A stretch of 64,000 nucleotides of DNA from Methanoregula sp. PtaB.Bin085 (GTDB lineage: Archaea > Halobacteriota > Methanomicrobia > Methanomicrobiales > Methanospirillaceae), in contig NZ_MVQB01000027.1 in NCBI RefSeq assembly GCF_002067035.1, forward strand, positions 124,001 to 188,000, given 5' to 3'. The stretch's first letter is position 1. The number at the start of each line of letters is the position of its first letter. Positions 1 to 8,777 of this stretch are shown here, piece by piece. Under the pieces are notes generated by a model, which searched no databases, was not told the DNA's origin, and saw nothing but the letters and a program-made list of their open reading frames with translations. Made by a program: the position numbers and the translations under genes.

Positions 1-1051
1 AAGGCGTCTGCCCGGTCTGCCCGGCCGGCTGCCCCCCGGTACCGGCCTGGTCGGCCGGGTTCCCGGGAGTGGACGGGGTGGTTGGCTGCGCGGGCTGGGC
101 TGGTGGCGCGGGTGTCTGGGTCCCGCCGCCGGAGAGGGTCTGGACCACGGTCGGGCCGTTGACGGATGTGGACAGGATCGTGGAGAAGCCGCCGGAGATT
201 ACTTCAGCATATCCGCCGGTCCGCAGGCAGTCCTGGGCGTTGAGGACATCCCGGGTGCAGTCATCGGCACGGACAGGCAGGCAGAGGAAATAACAGATGG
301 CGGCTGCGATGATGATGAGAATCCCGTGGGTGGCAGGCACCGGGCGCTGGCCGGAGCCCGGCTGCCCGCCCGTTCCCGCCACGCTGATGACCGGGTTCCG
401 GGTGATGATGTAGGCGCCGAACGTCCCGACGATCATGTTCGTCTGGATCAGGGAATACTGGGTGATATGGAAGATATTGTACAGGATGAAGGCGGTCAGG
501 AACGGGAACGCCATGCCGATCCCGACAAGCAGGAGCTTGTTGACGTCTTTGCGGTACGGCTGGAACCCGAGAAGCGCCACATCGAGGTCTTCCCGGAACC
601 AGATCATGAAGACCGGGATGGCAATCATGAGCACTGGTGTTAAGAAATCAAACCCTTCACGGATCCCCGAGTAGAGCAGCCAGAGGATCGCCGAGGCGAT
701 GCCGCCAAGGATAGAGAGCAGGTCCCACCACTTCTGCGGGCGTTTTGCCAGCGGAACCTCCTTTGACATCTTCTTGAACTCTTCGACCGTCATCAGCCGG
801 GACTGGAACTCGACGAAGCTCTTTGGCGTTCCCGTCTGGAAGCCCGGCGCTGGCGGGGATGCGGGCACCCATGCCGAGCCGTTCCACGCAAGCCAGCCCT
901 GGCCCGCGGGATCCGGCTGCCACCACCGGCCCTGGCTATCCGTGACCCTGAGAGCGTTCACGGCGGCAGCATATGCCTCGCCCGTGATCTGGCCGGCTGC
1001 GTACTGCGACCTGAGCCGTTCCCGTTCTTTCTCAGCCGTTGTGAAGTCCAT
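1..1051 (-). CDS. SHOCT-like/multi-TM membrane protein, 3' end beyond window
   Basis: Open reading frame on the minus strand from an ATG at 1051 (first in-frame start after a TAA at 1072-1070; a GGGG-type ribosome site lies about 10 nt upstream) running off the left edge without a stop. About residues 1-65 are a charged short segment rich in Trp and Gly (SQGRWWQPDPAGQGWL), resembling SHOCT/DUF2510-like membrane-anchored modules. Then come about four hydrophobic segments (near residues 110-125, 137-152, 172-195 and 240-258). The visible C-terminal part is a Pro/Gly/Gln/Thr-rich extracellular-looking linker. Function unknown; probably a membrane protein with a large external region encoded beyond the window. 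The start is inferred; the ORF itself is clear. Confidence 0.7.
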   Translation of the reverse strand, partial: MDFTTAEKERERLRSQYAAGQITGEAYAAAVNALRVTDSQGRWWQPDPAGQGWLAWNGSAWVPASPPAPGFQTGTPKSFVEFQSRLMTVEEFKKMSKEVPLAKRPQKWWDLLSILGGIASAILWLLYSGIREGFDFLTPVLMIAIPVFMIWFREDLDVALLGFQPYRKDVNKLLLVGIGMAFPFLTAFILYNIFHITQYSLIQTNMIVGTFGAYIITRNPVISVAGTGGQPGSGQRPVPATHGILIIIAAAICYFLCLPVRADDCTRDVLNAQDCLRTGGYAEVISGGFSTILSTSVNGPTVVQTLSGGGTQTPAPPAQPAQPTTPSTPGNPADQAGTGGQPAGQTGQTP

Positions 1052-1207
1052 GCGTTCTGCTATCCCCCGTTATCCAACGACCTGACCGGCCCGTACCGTG
1101 CAGGATTATGAACTATTCACGTAATGATTGTATTTGAGCCTGATCCTCATGAGCCGAAACCGGTATTCTCCTGCCGCATGCCGGCCGGGATCCCGGGCCA
1201 GTATGAA

Positions 1208-1226
1208 AAATAAATTCGACCCCCCC
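1208..1226 (+). repeat. C-rich motif copy 1 (inverted pair, left arm)
   Basis: AAATAAATTCGACCCCCC. It matches, with one mismatch over 18 nt, the reverse complement of 1305-1323, making a spaced inverted repeat in the leader of the gene starting at 1051. Confidence 0.6.
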
Positions 1227-1304
1227 TTTGTCCCGGAACCGGAACTGAACTATCCTTCTGTCGTAAAAATGGCTGTTTTCACAGAAAAATCCGGAGGCCC
1301 TGGT

Positions 1305-1323
1305 GGGGGGGTCGGATTTATTT
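1305..1323 (-). repeat. C-rich motif copy 2 (inverted pair, right arm)
   Basis: Reads AAATAAATCCGACCCCCC on the minus strand. It pairs with the copy at 1208-1226. Its A/T-rich part could also act as a TATA box, but it lies about 250 nt from the only downstream start. Confidence 0.6.
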
Positions 1324-1412
1324 AATTTGATTCCCGGAGCAGCTGGCCTTCCGGAATAACTGAAACTGAACGATGTGAATCTTTGCGATACCCCGGATCC
1401 GGCCGGTCCGGG

Positions 1413-1431
1413 AAAAATACATCCAACCCCC
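1413..1431 (+). repeat. C-rich motif copy 3 (weaker)
   Basis: AAAATACATCCAACCCCC, same orientation as the copy at 1208 with several mismatches. Listed because spacing and composition match the other two copies. Confidence 0.35.
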
Positions 1432-1487
1432 TCCCACTGTTGTGCGATCAAGGAAAAATCCGGGAACTTCGGTAACCTGCACCGGAA

Positions 1488-3131
1488 TTAAAATGCAAGG
1501 AGTGGATCGATTGTGGACGACCCCGCCACCTTCCGGTACGCCTCCATATCCCCAAACGGCCTCTTTGCAACAACCGCCGCCACCTTCTTCTTCCCCACGC
1601 CCGGCAGCCAGCGGAGTGCGGTTGCCGGCAGCTCGTTGATCCGGACCGGCACCGGAAGTGCGGTTACCGACCGCATCCCCCAGTCAACAACCACCGCATC
1701 GGTCACGGTTCGCACGGGAAGCCGGAGCGGGATGCCGGCAAGGATCGGGTACGACCCCATCTGCCGGCCGAACGAGAGGTCGCCGGACTCCTCGATGATT
1801 ACATCCTTCAGCACGGTCCCGACAGGGAAGACACGCTGCAGCATCGGGAGGTCGATCCTGCTGCGGACGTACTCCTTGAACTGCTTAAAGCGCCGGTCGT
1901 GCTTTCCGAGCGTGTTGTCCGTGTAGGCCTGCGTTCCCGGAAACGGCATCACCTGCCGGATGTTCACGCGGCGGACGGAAAGCCCCGATTTCAGGACCCG
2001 GTCGAGGAACTGCTCGTTCAGCTCGTACGTCCGTTCTGTCTCGCCGGCAAGCCCGCAGACGAAGTTGAGACCCGGCAGGAGCTCGGGCACGTTGTCACGC
2101 CGCATCCCGCCCTCCTCGTTCACGATCTGCACCGCACGGAACACCTCGTCCGCACCTGCCTTGAGGTTGTTTGCCGTGACAACGGCCGGGTCCGCGGTCT
2201 CCATTCCGAACGCCGCTACGTCGCCGGGCGTGTGGTGCCGGATGATCGCCCGCAGCGCCTCGCGGGCTTTCTCCTCGTGGCGGGCGATGGTGGCCGGATT
2301 TGTGTTGTCAATATGAAGCGTCTTCAGGTCCGGGGCAGCGGTGCGGATAGCGGCAAAGAGCGCGTCGATCTTCTCCGGTTCCGGCGCCGGATACTCGCCG
2401 CTCCCTGCCCCGTAGGCAAGGATGTCCGGCTGCCGGCCCACGCGGAAGTGCCGGGCGCCGTGGGTATGGAGTGCGGCAACCTCATCCGCGATCGCGGGAA
2501 TGCTGCGGTACCGCGGCATGCCATAGAACGGCTCCGTGCAGAACGAGCAGCCGCCGGCCGCCCCGTGGGAGCAGCCCCGGGCGGTCTCGAGCTCGCACAT
2601 CACGTACGGAAAGGACGGGTGCTGGTTAATGATACTGCTTCCCGTAATGCTCCATGGGTCCGTGCGGGCATAATCCAGCAGACCCGACGGTCCGTTCCCC
2701 ATAAGGTAATTGTCGAGGGAAACAGCCGGTTCTCCCTCCAGCAGGGCATCGAACCCGCTGATAACCTGCCGGATGGCCTTCTCACCCCCTTCCCCCGCGT
2801 ACCCGAACCCGATCGGGCCGCCGATCAGTTTCTTCGGGCCATGGACCATGTGCCCGACCTGCTGGATTTCCGTGAGCGTGGCGGGCGTACCGCCGAGGTA
2901 CTTCCCCGGCACCGTGACCCCCGCGATCATCACCAGCAGGCCCGCGTTGTTCAGGTCAGCGGTCTGCAGCGGGTCCTTCCGGAGCTGGTCGATGGTCAGG
3001 TACCGGACCGTGTATCCGTTCGCAAGGAGGGCACCGGCAACGGTCCGTATGTAGGGGGAGATGTACGGCGGCACGCCAAGGCAGGCCGGCTCGTCCACGT
3101 ACCCGTCGAGGATGAACGCCGTGCCGCTCAT
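1488..3131 (-). CDS. Radical SAM protein with N-terminal B12-binding-like region and C-terminal HhH
   Basis: A 547-residue protein. Residues 1-150 resemble the B12-binding-type Rossmann region that precedes many radical SAM domains. A cysteine cluster at C187, C195 and C198 (GCSHGAAGGCSFC) probably binds the 4Fe-4S/SAM cluster; its C-x7-C-x2-C spacing differs from the usual C-x3-C-x2-C. The C-terminus (about residues 500-530, LPGVGKKKVAAVV) is a helix-hairpin-helix. The ATG at 3131 overlaps the stop of the upstream mptE gene, so the two are probably co-transcribed. Such proteins occur widely in methanogens annotated as Fe-S oxidoreductases; substrate unknown. The HhH hints at nucleic acid contact, which is inference. 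Confidence 0.85.
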   Translation of the reverse strand: MSGTAFILDGYVDEPACLGVPPYISPYIRTVAGALLANGYTVRYLTIDQLRKDPLQTADLNNAGLLVMIAGVTVPGKYLGGTPATLTEIQQVGHMVHGPKKLIGGPIGFGYAGEGGEKAIRQVISGFDALLEGEPAVSLDNYLMGNGPSGLLDYARTDPWSITGSSIINQHPSFPYVMCELETARGCSHGAAGGCSFCTEPFYGMPRYRSIPAIADEVAALHTHGARHFRVGRQPDILAYGAGSGEYPAPEPEKIDALFAAIRTAAPDLKTLHIDNTNPATIARHEEKAREALRAIIRHHTPGDVAAFGMETADPAVVTANNLKAGADEVFRAVQIVNEEGGMRRDNVPELLPGLNFVCGLAGETERTYELNEQFLDRVLKSGLSVRRVNIRQVMPFPGTQAYTDNTLGKHDRRFKQFKEYVRSRIDLPMLQRVFPVGTVLKDVIIEESGDLSFGRQMGSYPILAGIPLRLPVRTVTDAVVVDWGMRSVTALPVPVRINELPATALRWLPGVGKKKVAAVVAKRPFGDMEAYRKVAGSSTIDPLLAF

Positions 3132-3748
3132 GCCGTGATCCCGATCAGGGCCAGGAGTTTCCTCGCCCAGAAAAGTTTCCCGCGCTTCATCGGGTCCACA
3201 TTCTTGTCGTCGAGATTGAATCCCGCAAGCGTGATGGAGGACGCCCCGAGTTCGTCCGCGGCGAAGGCTGCCCGGTCCCCGTCCGTGAACCCCCCGAAGT
3301 TGTAGACCCGCGGGAGGGGTGTGGCCTGCGTGGTTCCCACGACGTTTCCTTTGAACCGGGGGACCCAGTGCTTCAGGAGCGGCATGTTGTCCCCGTGGGC
3401 GTGGATGACGATGATGGTCCCTTCGTTGTTCAGCTCGATGAACCGGTCGGTTGCCCCGTCAAGGTCCGTGAAGATCGCGTCCGGGCAGATGCCGTTTTTG
3501 TCAAGCACCTCGGCAGCAGCATCGGCGGCAAAGACAACACCGGTTATCTTCCCGATCTCGTCTTTGAGGCACGGGGCGTTCCCGCAGACCGTTACCGGGT
3601 TGCCGTCGACCAGCGAGGCGAGGGAGAGGAGGTTATCGCGGTCGAGCAGGGTGGAGAGGAGGCGGCCAGCTTCCTCGTCGGCTGCCCGGTCGAACCCGAA
3701 GTACTCGACGATCTCGGAATAGTACGGTTCCCAGTCAGCGAATTTCAT
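3128..3748 (-). CDS. mptE: MptE-like 6-hydroxymethyl-7,8-dihydropterin pyrophosphokinase
   Basis: A protein of about 206 residues of the DUF115/MptE family, which transfers pyrophosphate from ATP to 6-hydroxymethyl-dihydropterin in tetrahydromethanopterin synthesis. Family-like stretches are visible: GNAPCLKDE, then AADAAAEVL, FTDLDGA, IVIHAHGDN and GFTDGDRAAF. The start is set at the ATG at 3748, with GAGGGA 6-7 nt upstream; a longer frame begins at 3766 but has no ribosome site. Its stop overlaps the start of the radical SAM gene. Function is assigned from family recognition. Confidence 0.88.
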   Translation of the reverse strand: MKFADWEPYYSEIVEYFGFDRAADEEAGRLLSTLLDRDNLLSLASLVDGNPVTVCGNAPCLKDEIGKITGVVFAADAAAEVLDKNGICPDAIFTDLDGATDRFIELNNEGTIIVIHAHGDNMPLLKHWVPRFKGNVVGTTQATPLPRVYNFGGFTDGDRAAFAADELGASSITLAGFNLDDKNVDPMKRGKLFWARKLLALIGITA

Positions 3749-3796
3749 GCAGGTCCCTCTGTGCATGAAGATAGCTTTGGGCCGCGGAACTGCCGG

Positions 3797-5266
3797 TTAC
3801 GGACTGCCATTCTTCTTCCCTTCGTTCTCGAGCCCGACAAGATCGCGGAACTTCCTGAGCACCGGCTCGATGACGATCTCCAGCAGCCGGGCCTTGTCCT
3901 CCACCTTCCCGAAGTAGTGGAGCGGGAGGGTGGCTGCCGCCATGTTCGGGTGGCCGCCGGCATCCCCCATCTCCCCGAACGCTTCCGAAAGGGCGTTGCC
4001 GATGTGGAGCCGGACATCGCGGTTCCGGGCCGAGATCACGATGGCGGTGTCGGTGATACCGTACACGAGCGCCGTGTTCACGCCCTCGAGCGTGATGAGG
4101 ATGTCGGCTGCCTGCGGCAGGGCATCGCGGTTCATCACGTACCCCACGTTCGCAAACAGGTACCCGCTCTGGATCCGCCGCTTCGTGATGGCAGTACCGA
4201 TCACGTCCAGCGTCTCCTGCGACATCGACGGGGACATGATCTTGTCCAGGAGGCCGGCATCGGTCAGCGGGAGCAGGAACCCCGCATAGCCGAGATCCTG
4301 CGGCGTAACGTTGCGACGGAACTCCCGCGTGTCCGTCCGGATCCCGTAGAGGAGGGCAGTCGCTACCCGTTTATCCACCGGCACATCGAGCTCCTGCAGG
4401 TACTGGGTCAGGATGCTCGCTGTCGAACCTGCTCCCGGGCGGATATCGGAAAAACTCCCTCCGGCCGCCGGGTGTTTTCCGTCCCGGTGGTGGTCGATGA
4501 CAATGTCGATCCGTGTCTGCGGCGGGACATCGTTGTTCGAGCCGGGGCCCGGGCAGTCAACCATCGCCAGGTGGCTGCACTGTGAGAGAGCCTCGGGCGT
4601 GAGGTGTTCCATCTTGATGTCCAGCAGGTTCACGAACGTCCGGTTCTCCTGGTGGCCGATAGTCCCATCGTAAAAGATCCGGGTGGCAAGCGTTTTCGGG
4701 TTCGCGGCCCGTGCGATCTCCGCAAGCGCCACGGCCGACGCAATCGCGTCCGGGTCGGGGTTGTTATGGGTGATGATCCCCAGCGTTCCCTCCCATCCGG
4801 CAAGCAGCGAGAAGAGGCGCTGGGAGATCCGGCTCGCGTGCTGCTTCTTCACCTGCAGGACAGCCTGCCGTGCCACCACTTCCTGAGGGTAGATGACGGA
4901 ATCGGCGCCGGCCGCGGTCAGTTTCTGGCCGTTTACCGGATCGACGGATCGTGCCACCACCTGCACTGATGGGAGGCGCTTTTTGATCGTAAGGACTGCC
5001 GCAAGGTTCGCGTCTCCATCGCCGGTCATGACGAACGCGATGTCGAACTGCGGGAGGCCGGCAAGCATGTCGGATGAGGTGATGTCGCGCTGGTACGCCT
5101 CGAACTTCTGGTCGCGGAGGTGGCGGACGCGGGTCTCGTCCCGGTCGGCAACGATCACGCGCTCGTGCTCCCTGGCAAGCTCGAGGATGATGTTGTACCC
5201 GTTCGTCCCGCACCCGAAAATCGCATATTTTACCGGTCCCGGTCCGATCGGGGCTTCCTGCGCCAT
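3797..5266 (-). CDS. RCK/TrkA-N domain fused to DHH-DHHA1 phosphoesterase
   Basis: A 489-residue two-part protein. Residues 14-130 form a TrkA-N (RCK) NAD-binding Rossmann fold (glycine-rich GCGTNGYNI, then the acidic strand end VIVADRD). From about residue 160 a DHH phosphoesterase follows: ITHNNPDPDAIAS (motif I), VDCPGPGSNND (motif II) and IDIVIDHHRDG (DHH motif), with a DHHA1-like C-terminus containing GGHPNMAAATL. The architecture is known in archaea and some bacteria; related DHH enzymes hydrolyse nanoRNA or cyclic dinucleotides, but the substrate here is unknown. The RCK part suggests control by a nucleotide ligand or ions (inference). The gene lies just upstream of mptE, with about 48 nt between the coding regions. 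Confidence 0.88.
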   Translation of the reverse strand: MAQEAPIGPGPVKYAIFGCGTNGYNIILELAREHERVIVADRDETRVRHLRDQKFEAYQRDITSSDMLAGLPQFDIAFVMTGDGDANLAAVLTIKKRLPSVQVVARSVDPVNGQKLTAAGADSVIYPQEVVARQAVLQVKKQHASRISQRLFSLLAGWEGTLGIITHNNPDPDAIASAVALAEIARAANPKTLATRIFYDGTIGHQENRTFVNLLDIKMEHLTPEALSQCSHLAMVDCPGPGSNNDVPPQTRIDIVIDHHRDGKHPAAGGSFSDIRPGAGSTASILTQYLQELDVPVDKRVATALLYGIRTDTREFRRNVTPQDLGYAGFLLPLTDAGLLDKIMSPSMSQETLDVIGTAITKRRIQSGYLFANVGYVMNRDALPQAADILITLEGVNTALVYGITDTAIVISARNRDVRLHIGNALSEAFGEMGDAGGHPNMAAATLPLHYFGKVEDKARLLEIVIEPVLRKFRDLVGLENEGKKNGSP

Positions 5267-5433
5267 GTACTGATGATGTTGCCTTCCGGATAATTAAGGA
5301 ATTCCTCCCGGTACTGCACGGGAACTGCCCTCGCGTTTTTCGGATACGGACCCGGGAACCCGGGGGATTTTCGTAGTGTTTTTCCGCAACCTTTATTCGG
5401 CATCATCGACCACACTATAAGGCCTAACACAGC

Positions 5434-5507
5434 GGGTCTGTAGCTTAGTTCGGCATAGCGGCGGACTCTTAATCCGCAGGTCAAGGGTTCAAATCCCTTC
5501 AGGCCCG
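5434..5507 (+). tRNA. tRNA-Lys (anticodon CTT)
   Basis: Acceptor GGGTCTG pairs with CAGGCCC (one T-G wobble). The anticodon stem GCGGA/TCCGC encloses loop CTCTTAA with anticodon CTT. The T arm is AAGGG-TTCAAAT-CCCTT. The discriminator is G at 5507 and CCA is not encoded. No intron. A possible TATA box (TTTATT) lies about 40 nt upstream. Confidence 0.95.
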
Positions 5508-5716
5508 TTTACAGCGATTCGTTTCCTTTTCTGATGTTGCGAATTATCCTGTCGCTCCTGTTGTGCCGGCTTTTCCCCTGCCTGGTTCATGGGACTGGGA
5601 CCATACCGGTGGCGGATGATCATCAGGTTCTCTGATGTCCCGTCCCGGTACTTTATAAATTCCGCATGCAAACACGGTTTTCAGGACAACACTCCCCGTA
5701 ACCCGGACGGTCAGCC

Positions 5717-8596
5717 ATGAAAGTGTCTCTGGTTTCCCTGCTGCGTTCAAATCCCTCTGCAGTACCATTCCTGGTTGCACTGACCCTCGCCATCTCCTTT
5801 GCAGCCAACTTCTGGGGGCTCCTTTACGGGATATCGATCGTGATCCCGCACCTCTTCTATGTTCCGATCATCATTGCGGCATTCTTCTATCCGCGGCGCG
5901 GTACCGTCTTCGCCCTTGTGGTATCCGCCGCCTATTTCCTGATGGTGATCCTCGTCCGGCCCGGGGCGACAGCTGATATTGTGTCGGCAGCGGCACGCTG
6001 TGTCATCTTCGTTTTCATCGCCCTCATCATCTCCTTTCTCTCCGAACGGGTCGCAGCAAGGGAACAGGCGCTGGTCCGGGCACAACAGGAATGGGAGAAC
6101 ACCTTCAACGGGGTTCCCGACCTGATAGCCATCATAGGAACAGACCACCGGATCCTCCGCGTCAACAAGGCCATGGCAGACAGCCTCGGGATGAACCCCG
6201 GGGAGGCTGCCGGCAGGTTGTGCTATGAGACGGTCCATGCCTCAGGAACGATTCCCGGTAACTGCCCCCACGCGCTGCTCCTCAAAGACGGAAAAGAGCA
6301 TGCAGCGGAGATCCATGAAGAAAAACTCGGCGGGGACTTCCTTGTCACCGTCTCGCCCCTGCATGACGAGAACGGGAACCTTATCGGCAGTATCCATGTC
6401 GCACGGGATATCACGGAGCGCAAGCAGGTGGAGATCGAACTCCTCCTGCATTCCGAGATCCTGCAGAACATGGCAGAAGGGGTGGCGCTCATCCGCGCTT
6501 CCGACGGCAGGATCGTTTTTACCAACACGCGGTTCAGCCAGCTCTTCGGCTACCCCGAAGGGGAACTGATCGGGCAGCCGGTATCGGTGCTCAATGCTCC
6601 CGACGGGAGAACTCCGGAAGCGATTGCAGAGGAGATCGAAGAAAAACTTGACAAGTACAGTATCTGGGCCGGGGAGATCAGGAACCGGAAGAAAGACGGG
6701 GAGCTGTTCTATTGCCATGCCATCGTCTCGACATACATTCACCCGGTCTATGGAAAGGTCTGGATCACGGTGCACGAAGATATCACGGAGCAGAAGAGGA
6801 TACAGGCGGCCCTTGCCGGGACCGAGCAGCGCTACCGGCAGCTGTACGAAGGGATGCGCGATGCCTTCGCCAGTGTCGATCTTGACGGCAGGATCACCAA
6901 CTTCAACACGGCATTCGAGAGGCTGATCGGGTATACCCATGACGAGATTTTCAGGCTCTCCTACCAGGACCTGACACCGGAACGGTGGCAGGCTGCCGAA
7001 GCAGAGATCCTCCGGACGCAGGTGATGACAAGGGGATATTCGGATATTTACGAAAAAGAGTACCGGCGCAGGGACGGGACTATCGTTCCCGTGGAGCTCC
7101 GGACGGCCCTCATCACGGGAGACGATAAAAGCCCGCAGGGAATGTGGGCGATCATCCGGGACATCACCCCGAGAAAAGAGGCCGAGCGGGCGCTCCAGGA
7201 GAGCGAAGAGAAGTACCGCACCATTATCAACGAAATCCAGGATATCTTTTACCGGACCGATACGGAAGGCAGGATCACGATGCTTTCCCCGTCAGCGGCA
7301 AAACTTGCGGGATACGATTCGCTGGACCAGCTTATCGGGAAGCCGGTCTCCATGGTGTATGCAAATCCTGCTGACCGGGAAAAGCTGATTGCAGCCCTGC
7401 AGGAGAGCGGCGCGGTCTATGCGTTCCCGCTGGATCTCAGGGTCAGCGACGGCTCGATCCGGCACGTCACCGTGAGCAGTCATTTCTTCCGTGACGCCAA
7501 GGGAACAATCCTTGGCGTCGAAGGAGTGATCCATGACATCACGCCCCTGCGGCAGGCCGAGGACGCCCTGCGCGAGAGCGAGGAGCGGTACCGGACCATC
7601 ATCGAGACGATCGAGGACGTCTATTTCCGTTTCGACGGGGAGAGCCGGCTTGTCATGGTCAGCCCTTCAGCCGGCCCGATGTTCGGGTATGATTCCGCAA
7701 AAGAGATGATCGGGCTGCATGCCGCAGATATCTGGAGCGATCCGGCTGCACGGATACAGATGATCGAAACCATGCGAAAACAGGGCGGTTTTGTCCGGGA
7801 CTGGGAGGCGGAGCTGAAGAAAAAGGACGGGTCCGTTTTCTGGGCATCGATCAGCGGCCACATGCACCATGACAGGGACGGCAGGTATCTCGGGAAGGAA
7901 GGGATCATCAGGGACATTACGGAACGGAAGAAGATGGAGGATGCCCTGAAAACCGCCCTCACCAAGCTGAACATGCTCTCCTCCATCACCCGCCACGATA
8001 TCCTGAACCAGATCATGGGCCTGCGCACGTTCCTTGAACTGTCCCGCGAGGATCTCAAAGGAACGAAATTCGAAGATTATCTCCAGAAGGGCGACCTGGC
8101 TGCCGGGGCTATCCAGCGGCAGATCGAGTTCACGAAATTCTACCAGGATATCGGGGTGAATGCCCCGAAATGGCAGAACGCGGCAGAGGTCATCCGCGAG
8201 GCGGCCGGCCAGCTCAGCATTCCCGCGTCCATCGGCCTGAAGATAGAGGTCGGCGACGTGGAGGTCTTTGCCGATCCCCTGATCGTGAAAGTATTCTTCA
8301 ACCTCATGGAGAATTCCCTCCGGCACGGGGAGCGGGTGACGCAGATGTCCTTTACATCTCGGGCGTCGGCAGAAGGGCTTGTCATCACGTACCGGGACAA
8401 CGGCACCGGGATCTCCGCAGAGGACAAGAAGATGCTCTTCCGGAAAGGGTTCGGCAAGCATACCGGCCTAGGCCTCTTCCTCTCCCGGGAGATCCTCGCG
8501 ATCACCGGCATTACCATCACCGAGAACGGTGAGCCGGGAAAGGGCGTTCAGTTCGAGATGACGGTCCCGCACGGGGCGTTCCGGTCCATCCCGTGA
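5717..8596 (+). CDS. Membrane-anchored sensor histidine kinase, 5 PAS modules
   Basis: A 959-residue kinase. Residues about 10-115 hold several membrane helices. Five PAS/PAC modules follow (about 125-235, 240-365, 366-490, 495-615, 620-740), each ending in a DIT-type PAC signature such as RDITERK. The dimerization/phosphoacceptor helix carries SSITRHDILNQ with His760. The ATPase domain shows the N box NLMENSLRHGE, then DNGTGIS and GKHTGLGLFLSREILAITG. The first PAS module has CY (C169) and NCP (C183), a cysteine pattern also seen in the giant kinase downstream. No receiver domain. It probably autophosphorylates on His760 in response to membrane-proximal or cytoplasmic ligands; signal unknown. 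A tRNA gene and a short promoter region precede it. Confidence 0.93.
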   Translation: MKVSLVSLLRSNPSAVPFLVALTLAISFAANFWGLLYGISIVIPHLFYVPIIIAAFFYPRRGTVFALVVSAAYFLMVILVRPGATADIVSAAARCVIFVFIALIISFLSERVAAREQALVRAQQEWENTFNGVPDLIAIIGTDHRILRVNKAMADSLGMNPGEAAGRLCYETVHASGTIPGNCPHALLLKDGKEHAAEIHEEKLGGDFLVTVSPLHDENGNLIGSIHVARDITERKQVEIELLLHSEILQNMAEGVALIRASDGRIVFTNTRFSQLFGYPEGELIGQPVSVLNAPDGRTPEAIAEEIEEKLDKYSIWAGEIRNRKKDGELFYCHAIVSTYIHPVYGKVWITVHEDITEQKRIQAALAGTEQRYRQLYEGMRDAFASVDLDGRITNFNTAFERLIGYTHDEIFRLSYQDLTPERWQAAEAEILRTQVMTRGYSDIYEKEYRRRDGTIVPVELRTALITGDDKSPQGMWAIIRDITPRKEAERALQESEEKYRTIINEIQDIFYRTDTEGRITMLSPSAAKLAGYDSLDQLIGKPVSMVYANPADREKLIAALQESGAVYAFPLDLRVSDGSIRHVTVSSHFFRDAKGTILGVEGVIHDITPLRQAEDALRESEERYRTIIETIEDVYFRFDGESRLVMVSPSAGPMFGYDSAKEMIGLHAADIWSDPAARIQMIETMRKQGGFVRDWEAELKKKDGSVFWASISGHMHHDRDGRYLGKEGIIRDITERKKMEDALKTALTKLNMLSSITRHDILNQIMGLRTFLELSREDLKGTKFEDYLQKGDLAAGAIQRQIEFTKFYQDIGVNAPKWQNAAEVIREAAGQLSIPASIGLKIEVGDVEVFADPLIVKVFFNLMENSLRHGERVTQMSFTSRASAEGLVITYRDNGTGISAEDKKMLFRKGFGKHTGLGLFLSREILAITGITITENGEPGKGVQFEMTVPHGAFRSIP

Positions 8597-8777
8597 GCCG
8601 GACCCGGAATTTCCGGGGACGCGGCCGGATCCGGTAATTTTGACAATATATTAACCCGGATATTGATAAAAACAACATTTCGCCGTTCTTTTATGAGTTC
8701 GTGTGCGCAAGGTTGATTTATTTCCAAATCAATTGCCACTCATCAGCAGGCGCAGCTGGCCTGCACCAGGGTCCGTT

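Larger units (their letters stand above)
1052..1487. other. Noncoding stretch with three related C-rich motifs
   Basis: This 436-nt region lies upstream of the minus-strand membrane protein gene and downstream of the radical SAM gene. Short ORFs here show no conserved features. It holds three copies of a motif close to AATAAATCCGACCCCCC: 1208-1226 (plus), 1305-1323 (minus) and a weaker one at 1413-1431 (plus). The first two form an inverted pair about 80 nt apart. Confidence 0.6.

Noticed and set aside
1899-3305. Plus-strand ORF of 468 codons opposite the radical SAM gene
   Set aside because: Its residues are rich in Arg, Val and Pro without motifs. The minus-strand frame has clear radical SAM features and a coupled start.
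5489-5671. Minus-strand ORF of 60 codons overlapping tRNA-Lys
   Set aside because: It overlaps the tRNA 3' end and has Gln/Arg-rich composition without a ribosome site.
8703-8777. Upstream extension of the giant kinase from the GTG at 8703
   Set aside because: The extra 25 residues are not receiver-like, while the ATG at 8778 matches the start of the paralogous kinase.
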